Shown in pieces: positions 16,729-24,841 of a DNA stretch of 64,000 bases. Both the position numbers and the translations under genes were made by a program. The notes under the pieces were generated by a model, which was given only the letters and a program-made list of their open reading frames with translations, searched no databases and was not told where the DNA came from. Each line of letters begins with the position of its first letter. The first letter of the stretch is position 1. Source of the stretch: Pseudomonas corrugata (GTDB lineage: Bacteria > Pseudomonadota > Gammaproteobacteria > Pseudomonadales > Pseudomonadaceae); the NCBI RefSeq assembly GCF_001269905.1, contig NZ_LHVK01000009.1, forward strand, positions 1-64,000, written 5' to 3'.

Positions 16729-17281
16729 CGAGATCCAAGTCGATGGCGAAGAACTGCCGCACCTGTTGCTGGTGGATGATGACGCCACGTTTACCCGCGT
16801 CATGGCCCGGGCGATGTCCCGTCGCGGTTTTCGCGTGAGCACCGCCGGCTCCGCCGAGGAGGGCCTGACCATCGCCCAGGCCGACCTGCCGGACTATGCT
16901 GCCCTGGACCTGAAGATGGACGGCGACTCGGGCCTGGTGCTGCTGCCCAAGCTGTTGGAGCTGGACCCGGAGATGCGTGTGGTGATCCTCACCGGTTATT
17001 CGAGCATCGCCACGGCGGTCGAAGCCATCAAGCGCGGCGCCTGCAATTACCTGTGCAAACCGGCGGATGCCGATGACGTGCTGGCCGCGCTGCTGTCCGA
17101 GCACGCCGACCTCGACACCCTGGTACCGGAAAACCCCATGTCGGTGGATCGCCTGCAATGGGAGCACATCCAGCGGGTGCTGACCGAACATGAGGGCAAC
17201 ATTTCCGCCACCGCCCGCGCACTGGGCATGCACCGGCGCACCTTGCAGCGCAAATTGCAGAAGCGGCCCGTGCGTCGCTGA
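16721..17281 (+). CDS. roxR: Response regulator RoxR (RegA/PrrA family)
   Basis: A 186-residue regulator. The receiver domain has the acidic pair DDD (19-21), phosphoacceptor Asp63 in ALDLKMDGDSG, a conserved Thr in VVILTGYSS, and a Lys in CNYLCKPAD. The C-terminus is a Fis-type helix-turn-helix (HIQRVLTEHEGNISATARAL then MHRRTLQRKLQK), the hallmark of RegA-type regulators without a sigma-54 domain. It is translationally coupled to roxS by an 8-nt overlap. Confidence 0.92.
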   Translation: MSDEIQVDGEELPHLLLVDDDATFTRVMARAMSRRGFRVSTAGSAEEGLTIAQADLPDYAALDLKMDGDSGLVLLPKLLELDPEMRVVILTGYSSIATAVEAIKRGACNYLCKPADADDVLAALLSEHADLDTLVPENPMSVDRLQWEHIQRVLTEHEGNISATARALGMHRRTLQRKLQKRPVRR

Positions 17282-17375
17282 ACCTGTGCTGAACGGATGT
17301 GGTCCACCCCCTCGCGGCACATCGGGCCGTTGCTCTATGATCGGCCCGAATCTTTCTCTTTATTGAGCTTTAACC

Positions 17376-19103
17376 ATGAATCAGAACGCTGAATATTCCG
17401 CGGTCAACGATGCAGTGCGCGGGCAGTTTTTCCGCCGTGTCTGGCATATGACCACGCCTTACTGGCGCAGTGAGGAGAAGGGCAAGGCCTGGACGCTGTT
17501 GATCGCCGTCATCGCGCTGTCGCTGTTCAGCGTGGCGATTTCGGTGTGGATCAACAGTTGGTACAAGGATTTCTACAACGCCCTGCAAGAAAAGAACAGC
17601 GCGGCGTTCTGGCAGTTGATCCTGTACTTCTGCGGCATCGCCGCGGTGGCAATCCTGGGAGCGGTGTACCGCTTGTACCTCACGCAGATGCTCACCATCC
17701 GCTGGCGGGCCTGGTTGACCGAGCAGCATTTTGCCCGTTGGCTCGACAACAAGAATTACTACCAGCTGGAGCAGGGGGGCTACACCGACAACCCGGACCA
17801 GCGGATTTCCGAAGACCTCAACAGCTTCACCAGCAATACCTTGGGCCTGGGGCTGGGCTTGCTGCGCAACGTGGTCAGCCTGGTGTCGTTCTCGATCATT
17901 CTGTGGGGGGTGTCGGGCAGCATCGAGGTGTTCGGCTATACCATTCCCGGTTATATGTTCTGGTGCGCGTTGGTGTACGCGGCGGTGGGCAGTTGGCTGA
18001 CGCACCTGATCGGCCGTCGCCTGATCGGCCTGAACAACAACCAGCAGCGCTTCGAAGCCGACCTGCGCTTTTCCATGGTGCGAGTGCGCGAGAATGCCGA
18101 AAGCATTGCGCTGTACAACGGCGAACCCAACGAAAACCGGCGCTTGAGCGGTCGTTTCGGACTGGTCTGGCATAACTTCTGGGACATCATGCGGGTATCC
18201 AAGCGCCTGACGTTCTTCACCTCCGGCTACAGCCAGATCGCGATCATCTTCCCGTTCATGGTGGCGGCGCCGCGTTACTTCGCCGGCAAGATCCAGCTGG
18301 GCGAACTCATGCAGATCAACTCGGCGTTCGGTAACGTGCAGGAGAGTTTCAGCTGGTTCATCAGTGCTTATACCGACCTGGCCGCATGGCGCGCCACCTG
18401 CGATCGTCTGCTGAGTTTCCGCCAGGCCATGAGCGACAACGAAGAGCGCGTACCGGCCATCGGCGTGGAGAACCAGGGCAGCCTGTTGAGCGTGCAGCAC
18501 CTGGGGCTGGATGTGGCCGACGGTCGGCATCTGCTCAGCAACGCCGACATGACCATCGAGCCGGGCGAGCGGGTGATGCTCAGCGGCCGTTCCGGTAGTG
18601 GCAAATCCACGTTGTTCCGGGCGATGGGGCACTTGTGGTCCAGAGGCCGCGGACGCATTGTGCTGCCGGCGGCACGTTATCTGTTCCTGCCGCAGAAACC
18701 TTATCTGCCGATTGGCAGCCTGCGGGAAGTGCTGAGTTATCCACAGCCTGGCGATATCTACCCCAACGAACGTTATGCACAGGTACTCGAGACCTGCCGT
18801 CTGCCGCACCTGATCGCGCGCCTGGATGAAAGCAACCACTGGCAGCGCATGCTCTCCCCCGGCGAGCAACAGCGCCTGGCCTTTGCCCGCGCGTTGCTCT
18901 ATGCACCGCAATGGTTGTACATGGATGAAGCCACCTCGGCGATGGACGAAGAGGATGAGGGCACGCTGTACCAGGCGCTCATCGATCAGTTGCCGGGGTT
19001 GAGCATCGTCAGCGTCGGCCACCGAAGCAGTTTGAAACGGTTCCATCCGCGACATGTACGTATCGAAAATGGCCAACTGCTGGAGCGGGCTGAAGTCACC
19101 TGA
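17376..19103 (+). CDS. SbmA/YddA-like ABC transporter, fused permease-ATPase
   Basis: A 575-residue half-transporter. The N-terminal domain belongs to the SbmA/BacA-like ABC_membrane_2 group, with NSWYKDFYNALQEKN and YYQLEQGGYTDNPDQRISED as recognisable segments. The ATPase domain has Walker [10 protein letters not shown], signature LSPGEQQRLAFARAL and Walker B WLYMDEATSAMD. E. coli YddA is the nearest kind I recognise; related proteins move peptides, vitamin B12 or lipids, and substrate and direction here are unknown. Start ATG at 17376 lies about 95 nt after roxR, so shared expression is possible but not shown. Confidence 0.85.
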   Translation: MNQNAEYSAVNDAVRGQFFRRVWHMTTPYWRSEEKGKAWTLLIAVIALSLFSVAISVWINSWYKDFYNALQEKNSAAFWQLILYFCGIAAVAILGAVYRLYLTQMLTIRWRAWLTEQHFARWLDNKNYYQLEQGGYTDNPDQRISEDLNSFTSNTLGLGLGLLRNVVSLVSFSIILWGVSGSIEVFGYTIPGYMFWCALVYAAVGSWLTHLIGRRLIGLNNNQQRFEADLRFSMVRVRENAESIALYNGEPNENRRLSGRFGLVWHNFWDIMRVSKRLTFFTSGYSQIAIIFPFMVAAPRYFAGKIQLGELMQINSAFGNVQESFSWFISAYTDLAAWRATCDRLLSFRQAMSDNEERVPAIGVENQGSLLSVQHLGLDVADGRHLLSNADMTIEPGERVMLSGRSGSGKSTLFRAMGHLWSRGRGRIVLPAARYLFLPQKPYLPIGSLREVLSYPQPGDIYPNERYAQVLETCRLPHLIARLDESNHWQRMLSPGEQQRLAFARALLYAPQWLYMDEATSAMDEEDEGTLYQALIDQLPGLSIVSVGHRSSLKRFHPRHVRIENGQLLERAEVT

Positions 19104-19122
19104 TGGCCAGTTGTGCAGTATT

Positions 19123-19264
19123 GTGGCGAGGGGGGGCAGCGAAACGTCGCACCGCCCCGCTGGGCTGCGCAGCAGACCTTGTCCTGCCAGCAAAAGCCGA
19201 TGTGGATTGATGGTTGTATTTGATGGGGCGCTCCGCGCCCAACGGGGATAAATTCCCTCGCCAC
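19123..19264. repeat. Variant composite palindrome
   Basis: Outer arms GTGGCGAGG/CCTCGCCAC as in the REPIN family, but the centre differs: a GGGCGC-TCC-GCGCCC hairpin replaces the CTGACAC one. It lies between the ABC gene and the GntR regulator. Confidence 0.6.
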
Positions 19265-19301
19265 AACCAGCAATCCCTGAGAAGGCCGGCAGGGAACACA
19301 G

Positions 19302-19331
19302 TGATCATACAACCGCGTTACGCTATGATGA
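19302..19331 (+). promoter_or_regulatory. Candidate operator upstream of the GntR regulator
   Basis: ATCATA (19304-19309) and TATGAT (19324-19329) are perfect arms 14 bp apart, 36-61 bp before the regulator ATG. TGATCATA versus TATGATGA extends it with one mismatch. Autoregulation is a guess. Confidence 0.3.
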
Positions 19332-19364
19332 TGCGTATTCAATCGCTTGCCGAGAAAGAGTCCC

Positions 19365-20111
19365 ATGGAAAAACCGATCGACGTACCGCGCTTTCCCCGT
19401 AAGCGCCGCAGCCTGGCGCAGGAGTTGGTGACGGTGTTGACCGAGCAGATCCGTGACGGCCTGCTCAAGCGAGGCGACAAGTTGCCCACCGAGTCGGCGA
19501 TCATGGAAGCCCATGGCGTCAGCCGCACCGTGGTACGCGAAGCGATTTCCCGCTTGCAGGCGGCCGGCCAGGTGGAAACCCGCCACGGCATCGGCACATT
19601 CGTGCTGGACACGCCCAGCCCGAGCGGTTTTCGGATCGACCCGGCCACGGTAGTCACCTTGCGCGATGTGCTGGCGATTCTGGAGTTGCGCATCAGCCTG
19701 GAAGTGGAGTCCGCCGGGCTCGCAGCCCAGCGCCGCAGCGACGAGCAACTGGCAGCGATGCGCGCCGCCCTTGACGCACTGAACGAAAGTGCCGCTCACG
19801 CCACCGATGCGGTGGCCTCGGACTTCGCTTTCCATCTGGAAATCGCCCTGTCCACGGGCAACCGCTATTTCACCGACATCATGACCCACCTGGGCACCAG
19901 CATCATCCCGCGCACCCGGGTGAATTCGGCTCGCCTGGCCCATGACGACCAGCAACACTACATGGACCGCCTGAGCCGCGAGCACGAGGAAATCTACGAG
20001 GCCATCGCCCGCCAGGACTCCGACGCCGCCCGTGCGGCCATGCGTCTGCACCTGACCAACAGCCGCGAGCGGCTGCGCCAGGCCCATGAAGAAGCGCAAG
20101 CGCACGGCTGA
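19365..20111 (+). CDS. FadR-type GntR transcriptional regulator
   Basis: A 248-residue repressor-type protein. The N-terminal winged helix covers residues 15-85 (DKLPTESAIMEAHGVSRTVV; RLQAAGQVETRHGIGTFV). The FCD ligand-binding domain follows, with likely metal ligands in SDFAFHLEIA, THLGTSI and HLTNSRERL. ATG 19365 is preferred over an upstream TTG because GAAAGAG precedes it. It lies upstream of the aldarate catabolic genes and is the obvious candidate regulator, probably sensing galactarate, glucarate or a pathway intermediate. Confidence 0.85.
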   Translation: MEKPIDVPRFPRKRRSLAQELVTVLTEQIRDGLLKRGDKLPTESAIMEAHGVSRTVVREAISRLQAAGQVETRHGIGTFVLDTPSPSGFRIDPATVVTLRDVLAILELRISLEVESAGLAAQRRSDEQLAAMRAALDALNESAAHATDAVASDFAFHLEIALSTGNRYFTDIMTHLGTSIIPRTRVNSARLAHDDQQHYMDRLSREHEEIYEAIARQDSDAARAAMRLHLTNSRERLRQAHEEAQAHG

Positions 20112-20126
20112 TCCCCGAGAACCCCT

Positions 20127-20273
20127 GTGGCGAGGGGATTTAGCGAAACGTTGTTGCACCGCCCCGTTGGGCTGCGTAGCGGCCCCAAAAGTAGCGATGC
20201 CGTCCCTCTGACGCACCGAGGTGTCAGGGTTGGGTCTGCTGCGCAGCCCAGCGGGGATAAATCCCCTCGCCAC
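20127..20273. repeat. Composite REPIN-type palindrome, copy 3
   Basis: GTGGCGAGGGGATTT and AAATCCCCTCGCCAC outer arms, the conserved GCTGCG/CGCAGC segments and a central CTGACGC/GTGTCAG hairpin. Lies just after the regulator stop, between convergent genes. Confidence 0.8.
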
Positions 20274-20323
20274 AGGGTGGTCTACGTCCATGGCGACGTA
20301 CCAGCAGCATGAGCTGGAGAACC

Positions 20324-20689
20324 TTACTTGACCTTCAAGCGAACCGGCGCCGAAACCATCTCATCGCCATAGTCATCGGACTCGCTGAAATACCGATAGC
20401 GCAGTTCGACCACCTGGCCACGATACTTTTCCAGCCTGGCCTTGGGCACGGTCAGTTCCAGTTCGGTGAGTTTCTGGGCGTTGCCCTCGTCGTCATAGGT
20501 GGCCAGGGACTTTCGATCGACCCATTCAACGGGCTCCGAGCCGAGTAGCGGGGCGACTTCCCACTCGTATCCGATCTTGTCCAGGTCCGGGATTGTGAAT
20601 TTCAACCCGCCCTCCAGTCCCGCCAGATCGATGGTGACTTCGTCTGTGTCCGGGAACCGGACGAGAACAGGCTTTTTATAGGTGCTCAT
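20324..20689 (-). CDS. Hypothetical 121-residue protein
   Basis: I do not recognise this protein. It has no signal peptide or membrane span. It begins MSTYKKPVLVRFPDTDEVTI and consists mainly of short predicted beta strands (LKFTIPDLD, ELELTVPKARLEKYRG, VVELRYRYF), ending in APVRLKVK, which is compatible with a small beta-sandwich. Codon usage looks native. It is transcribed against the flanking aldarate regulator and operon, and AAGGAG lies before its ATG. Its leader contains a strong hairpin. Confidence 0.7.
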   Translation of the reverse strand: MSTYKKPVLVRFPDTDEVTIDLAGLEGGLKFTIPDLDKIGYEWEVAPLLGSEPVEWVDRKSLATYDDEGNAQKLTELELTVPKARLEKYRGQVVELRYRYFSESDDYGDEMVSAPVRLKVK

Positions 20690-20719
20690 AGTGTCACTCC
20701 TTGAGGGATCGACCGTGCG

Positions 20720-20747
20720 GTCAGGCTTTTTTAGGGCAAAGCCTGAC
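20720..20747 (-). promoter_or_regulatory. Hairpin in the leader of the hypothetical gene
   Basis: GTCAGGCTTT and AAAGCCTGAC form a perfect 10-bp stem with an 8-nt loop, 31 nt upstream of the minus-strand gene. A second inverted repeat, ACTGTC/GACAGT (20756-20761/20768-20773), follows. Roles unknown; on the plus strand they lie upstream of the kdgD promoter. Confidence 0.4.
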
Positions 20748-20822
20748 GAGGTAAAACTGTCAAAGTCGACAGTGCGGATGAACGGCTCGCCGGACTTTTT
20801 CCCCCTCGATGACGAAATGCAG

Positions 20823-20862
20823 TTGACGTTCGTATTTTAAGTTGTACGATGACCTACAACTT
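20823..20862 (+). promoter_or_regulatory. kdgD operon promoter with overlapping operator
   Basis: A sigma-70-like TTGACG (20823-20828), 16-bp spacer and TACGAT (20845-20850). AAGTTGTA (20839-20846) and TACAACTT (20855-20862) are perfect 8-bp arms that cover the -10 and start region. The inner TTGT...ACAA suits a GntR/FadR-family operator, so repression by the upstream regulator and induction by the aldarate is the likely logic. Confidence 0.6.
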
Positions 20863-20917
20863 CTGGCCGAAGCTTATCTCTCTCAAACACAATTTTGCGT
20901 CCCAGGGTGTTCGAATA

Positions 20918-21829
20918 ATGAATCCACAAGAACTGAAGTCCATCCTCTCGTCTGGCCTGCTGTCGTTCCCGGTCACCGATTTCACTGCTCAAGGCGATTT
21001 CAATCGCGACAGCTACATCAAGCGCCTCGAGTGGCTGGCTCCGTACGGTGCCTCGGCCCTGTTCGCAGCCGGTGGTACGGGGGAGTTTTTCTCCCTGGCC
21101 GCCAGCGAGTATTCCCAGGTCATCAAGACGGCTGTCGACACCTGTGCCTCCAGCGTGCCAATCCTCGCCGGTGTCGGCGGTGCGACGCGCCAGGCTATCG
21201 AATACGCCCAAGAGGCCGAGCGCCTGGGTGCCAAAGGCCTCTTGCTGTTGCCGCACTACCTGACCGAAGCCAGCCAGGACGGCGTTGCCGCCCACGTTGA
21301 AGCCGTGTGCAAATCGGTGAAGATCGGCGTGGTGGTCTACAACCGCAACGTCTGCCGCCTGAACGCCGTGCTGCTCGAACAACTGGCCGAGCGTTGCCCG
21401 AACCTGATCGGCTACAAGGATGGCCTGGGCGATATCGAGTTGATGGTGTCGATCCGTCGTCGCCTCGGCGATCGCTTCAGCTACCTGGGTGGCCTGCCGA
21501 CCGCTGAAGTCTACGCTGCGGCCTACAAGGCCCTGGGCGTGCCGGTCTATTCCTCGGCGGTGTTCAACTTCATCCCGAAAACCGCGATGGACTTCTACAA
21601 CGCCATCGCCCGCGACGATCACGCCACTGTTGGCAAGATCATCGATGACTTCTTCCTGCCGTACCTGGATATCCGCAACCGCAAGGCCGGTTATGCCGTG
21701 AGCATCGTCAAGGCGGGCGCGAAGATCGTCGGCTACGACGCCGGTCCCGTGCGCACGCCGCTGACCGATCTGCTGCCGGACGAATATGAAGCCCTGGCCG
21801 CGCTGATCGACAAGCAAGGCAAGCAGTAA
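20918..21829 (+). CDS. kdgD: 5-dehydro-4-deoxyglucarate dehydratase
   Basis: A 303-residue cytosolic enzyme of the DHDPS/NAL class I aldolase superfamily. It dehydrates and decarboxylates 5-keto-4-deoxyglucarate to alpha-ketoglutarate semialdehyde. The Schiff-base lysine is Lys167 in [11 protein letters not shown], with the partner Tyr141 in VVVYNRN; the N-terminal segment is [10 protein letters not shown]. The start is MNPQELK at 20918; the 23 residues of upstream reading would overlap the operator. It is the first gene of the aldarate operon and its product feeds the next enzyme. Confidence 0.92.
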   Translation: MNPQELKSILSSGLLSFPVTDFTAQGDFNRDSYIKRLEWLAPYGASALFAAGGTGEFFSLAASEYSQVIKTAVDTCASSVPILAGVGGATRQAIEYAQEAERLGAKGLLLLPHYLTEASQDGVAAHVEAVCKSVKIGVVVYNRNVCRLNAVLLEQLAERCPNLIGYKDGLGDIELMVSIRRRLGDRFSYLGGLPTAEVYAAAYKALGVPVYSSAVFNFIPKTAMDFYNAIARDDHATVGKIIDDFFLPYLDIRNRKAGYAVSIVKAGAKIVGYDAGPVRTPLTDLLPDEYEALAALIDKQGKQ

Positions 21830-21838
21830 CAGACCCGA

Positions 21839-21864
21839 CGAGCCGCTGAGCAATCAGCGGCTCG
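21839..21864 (+). terminator. Hairpin between kdgD and the dehydrogenase gene
   Basis: CGAGCCGCTGA and TCAGCGGCTCG form a perfect 11-bp stem followed by TTCCC. A second, weaker hairpin (21867-21884, CCCATGCT/AGCGTGGG) resembles the GTTCCCACGCTC repeat seen at 26410. Likely attenuation or mRNA processing inside the operon. Confidence 0.5.
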
Positions 21865-21927
21865 TTCCCATGCTCAGCGTGGGAGCGACCTCGGAACCAG
21901 ACAGGCTATTTGTAAGGAGAAGCATCC

Positions 21928-23373
21928 GTGGCAGATGCAAAGCGTTTCGATAACTACATCAATGGTCAGTGGGTGGCCGGTGCTGACTATTGCACCAACA
22001 TCAACCCGTCTGATCTGTCCGATGTCATCGGCGAGTACGCCAAGGCTGACGCAGCGCAAGTCAATGCCGCCATCGAAGCCGCCCGCGCCGCGTTCCCGGC
22101 CTGGTCGACTTCGGGCATCCAGGCTCGTCACGACGCGCTGGACAAGGTCGGCAGCGAAATCCTCGCCCGTCGCGAAGAGCTCGGCCAACTGCTGGCCCGG
22201 GAAGAGGGCAAGACCCTGCCCGAAGCCATCGGCGAAGTGACCCGCGCCGGCAACATTTTCAAGTTCTTCGCCGGTGAATGCCTGCGCCTGTCCGGCGACT
22301 ATGTGCCGTCGGTGCGTCCGGGCGTCAACGTCGAAGTGACCCGTGAAGCCCTGGGTGTGGTTGGCCTGATCACGCCGTGGAACTTTCCCATCGCCATCCC
22401 TGCGTGGAAAATTGCCCCGGCCCTGGCCTACGGCAACTGCGTGGTGATCAAGCCTGCCGAGCTGGTACCGGGTTGCGCCTGGGCCTTGGCGGAAATCATT
22501 TCCCGCGCCGGTTTCCCGGCCGGTGTGTTCAACCTGGTGATGGGCAGCGGCCGCGTGGTCGGTGACCTCCTGGTCAACAGCCCGAAGGTCGATGGCATCA
22601 GCTTCACCGGTTCCGTGGGCGTGGGCCGGCAGATCGCTGTCAGCTGCGTGTCGCGCCAGGCCAAGGTGCAGTTGGAAATGGGCGGCAAGAACCCACAGAT
22701 CATCCTCGATGACGCCGACCTCAAGCAGGCTGTCGAACTGGCGGTGCAGAGTGCGTTCTACTCCACCGGCCAACGCTGCACGGCCTCGAGCCGCCTGATC
22801 GTCACCGCCGGTATCCACGACAAGTTCGTCGCGGCCATGGCCGAGCGCATGCAATCGATCAAGGTCGGTCATGCCCTGAAGGCGGGTACGGACATCGGCC
22901 CGGTGGTTTCCGAGGCCCAGCTCAACCAGGACCTGAAGTACATCGACATTGGCCAGAGCGAAGGTGCGCGGCTGGTCAGCGGTGGTGGCCTGGTGACCTG
23001 CGACACCGAAGGCTATTTCCTGGCGCCGACCCTGTTCGCCGACAGTGAAGCGGCAATGCGCATCAGCCGTGAAGAAATTTTCGGCCCGGTGGCCAACGTT
23101 GTGCGCGTGGCTGACTACGAGGCGGCGCTGGCGATGGCCAATGACACCGAGTTCGGTCTGTCCGCCGGTATCGCCACCACGTCGTTGAAGTATGCCAACC
23201 ACTTCAAGCGCCATTCCCAGGCGGGCATGGTGATGGTCAACCTGCCAACCGCCGGCGTGGATTACCACGTGCCGTTCGGCGGACGCAAAGGTTCGTCCTA
23301 TGGTTCGCGCGAGCAAGGTCGCTACGCGCAGGAGTTCTACACCGTGGTGAAGACCTCTTACATCGGTTCGTAA
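21928..23373 (+). CDS. Alpha-ketoglutarate semialdehyde dehydrogenase
   Basis: A 481-residue NAD(P)+ aldehyde dehydrogenase. It has the PWNFP cofactor motif (150-154), general base Glu250 in LEMGGKNP and catalytic Cys284 in GQRCTASS. Next to kdgD it should oxidise alpha-ketoglutarate semialdehyde (2,5-dioxopentanoate) to alpha-ketoglutarate, sending aldarate carbon into the TCA cycle. The start is GTG with AAGGAG upstream. Sequence alone would also allow a succinate-semialdehyde-type enzyme; the context decides. Confidence 0.9.
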   Translation: MADAKRFDNYINGQWVAGADYCTNINPSDLSDVIGEYAKADAAQVNAAIEAARAAFPAWSTSGIQARHDALDKVGSEILARREELGQLLAREEGKTLPEAIGEVTRAGNIFKFFAGECLRLSGDYVPSVRPGVNVEVTREALGVVGLITPWNFPIAIPAWKIAPALAYGNCVVIKPAELVPGCAWALAEIISRAGFPAGVFNLVMGSGRVVGDLLVNSPKVDGISFTGSVGVGRQIAVSCVSRQAKVQLEMGGKNPQIILDDADLKQAVELAVQSAFYSTGQRCTASSRLIVTAGIHDKFVAAMAERMQSIKVGHALKAGTDIGPVVSEAQLNQDLKYIDIGQSEGARLVSGGGLVTCDTEGYFLAPTLFADSEAAMRISREEIFGPVANVVRVADYEAALAMANDTEFGLSAGIATTSLKYANHFKRHSQAGMVMVNLPTAGVDYHVPFGGRKGSSYGSREQGRYAQEFYTVVKTSYIGS

Positions 23374-23384
23374 CACGCAACACC

Positions 23385-23410
23385 GGTCGGCGTCGAAACC
23401 GGCGCCGACC
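23385..23410 (+). promoter_or_regulatory. Intercistronic hairpin
   Basis: GGTCGGCG and CGCCGACC form a perfect 8-bp stem without a T-run in the 84-nt gap before the transporter gene. Probably transcript stabilisation. Confidence 0.4.
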
Positions 23411-23431
23411 GCACAAATTGATTTCCCGTAT

Positions 23432-23439
23432 AAAAATAA
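23432..23439 (+). promoter_or_regulatory. Candidate Hfq/Crc A-rich motif before the transporter gene
   Basis: AAAAATAA fits AAnAAnAA and lies 19-26 nt before the transporter ATG, next to its GGAAG ribosome-binding site. Catabolite repression of a sugar-acid transporter would make sense. Motif match only. Confidence 0.3.
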
Positions 23440-23457
23440 ATAGTGGAAGTAGATTAC

Positions 23458-24828
23458 ATGCAAGAAACCAAGCCGACCCGCGTCCGCTATTTGATCCTGC
23501 TCATGCTGTTTCTGGTGACGACGATCAACTATGCCGACCGCGCAACTATCGCCATCGCAGGCTCCAGCTTGCAGAAAGACCTCGGCATTGACGCCGTTAC
23601 CCTTGGTTATATTTTCTCCGCTTTTGGTTGGGCCTACGTAGCCGGGCAGATTCCCGGTGGTTGGCTGCTCGACCGTTTCGGCTCGAAAAAAATCTATGCC
23701 CTGAGCATTTTTACCTGGTCGTTTTTCACCGTGCTGCAGGGCTATGTCGGTGAATTCGGCATGTCGACGGCCGTGGTTGCGCTGTTCATGCTGCGCTTTC
23801 TGGTCGGGCTGGCCGAAGCGCCATCCTTCCCGGGTAACGCACGTATTGTCGCCGCCTGGTTTCCCACCGCAGAGCGCGGCACCGCCTCGGCAATCTTCAA
23901 TTCGGCGCAGTATTTCGCCACTGTGTTGTTCGCGCCGCTGATGGGCTGGATCGTCTACCGCTTCGGCTGGCAGCACGTGTTCATCGTGATGGGCGTGGTT
24001 GGCATCGTGTTCTCGCTGATCTGGCTCAAAGTGATCCACAGCCCGCGCCAGCATCCGATGATCAACGAAGCCGAGTTCAATCATATCGCCGCCAATGGCG
24101 CGATGGTCGACATGGACCAGGACAAGGGGAAGGGCAAGGAGAAGAAGGCCGACGGTCCGAAATGGGATTACATCCGCCAATTGCTCACCAATCGCATGAT
24201 GCTCGGCGTGTACCTGGGCCAATACTGCATCAACGGTATCACCTACTTCTTCCTGACCTGGTTCCCGGTGTACCTGGTCCAGGAGCGTGGCATGACCATC
24301 CTCAAGGCCGGCTTCATCGCGTCCTTGCCGGCGATCTGCGGCTTCATCGGCGGCGTGCTGGGCGGGGTGATCTCCGATTACCTGCTGCGCAAGGGCCACT
24401 CGTTGACCTTCGCCCGCAAGGCCCCGATCATCGCCGGCCTGCTGGTGTCCAGCAGCATCGTGGCCTGCAATTATGTCGAAATCGAATGGATGGTGGTCGG
24501 CTTCATGGCCCTGGCCTTCTTCGGTAAAGGGGTGGGCGCGCTGGGCTGGGCCGTGGTGTCCGATACCTCGCCAAAACAGATCGCCGGCTTGAGCGGTGGC
24601 CTGTTCAACACCTTCGGCAACCTGGCATCGATCACTACACCAATCGTCATCGGCTACATCATCAGTGCCACCGGTTCGTTCAAGTGGGCACTGGTATTCG
24701 TCGGTTGCAACGCCTTGGTGGCGGTGTTCAGCTACCTGGTCATCGTTGGGCCGATCAAGCGTGTCGTGCTCAAGGAACCCACGGCCAGGGATGCCGACCT
24801 CTCCAGTCTGTCCGAAGCCAAGTCCTGA
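23458..24828 (+). CDS. MFS aldarate (glucarate/galactarate) transporter
   Basis: A 456-residue, 12-span inner-membrane transporter of the anion:cation symporter group (GudP/GarP/ExuT-like). Family signatures include [13 protein letters not shown] in span 1, [11 protein letters not shown] after span 2, and [18 protein letters not shown] in the span 4 region. A Lys-rich central loop ([11 protein letters not shown]) separates the two six-span halves. Context between the dehydrogenase and galactarate dehydratase points to uptake of D-galactarate and/or D-glucarate. ATG 23458 is preferred to GTG 23443, which overlaps the ribosome-binding site. Confidence 0.9.
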   Translation: MQETKPTRVRYLILLMLFLVTTINYADRATIAIAGSSLQKDLGIDAVTLGYIFSAFGWAYVAGQIPGGWLLDRFGSKKIYALSIFTWSFFTVLQGYVGEFGMSTAVVALFMLRFLVGLAEAPSFPGNARIVAAWFPTAERGTASAIFNSAQYFATVLFAPLMGWIVYRFGWQHVFIVMGVVGIVFSLIWLKVIHSPRQHPMINEAEFNHIAANGAMVDMDQDKGKGKEKKADGPKWDYIRQLLTNRMMLGVYLGQYCINGITYFFLTWFPVYLVQERGMTILKAGFIASLPAICGFIGGVLGGVISDYLLRKGHSLTFARKAPIIAGLLVSSSIVACNYVEIEWMVVGFMALAFFGKGVGALGWAVVSDTSPKQIAGLSGGLFNTFGNLASITTPIVIGYIISATGSFKWALVFVGCNALVAVFSYLVIVGPIKRVVLKEPTARDADLSSLSEAKS

Positions 24829-24841
24829 AGGAGCGGCACCG

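Noticed and set aside
21874-24399. 841-residue minus-strand open frame across the dehydrogenase and transporter
   Set aside because: Shadow of two well-supported genes; no recognisable domain and no ribosome-binding site.
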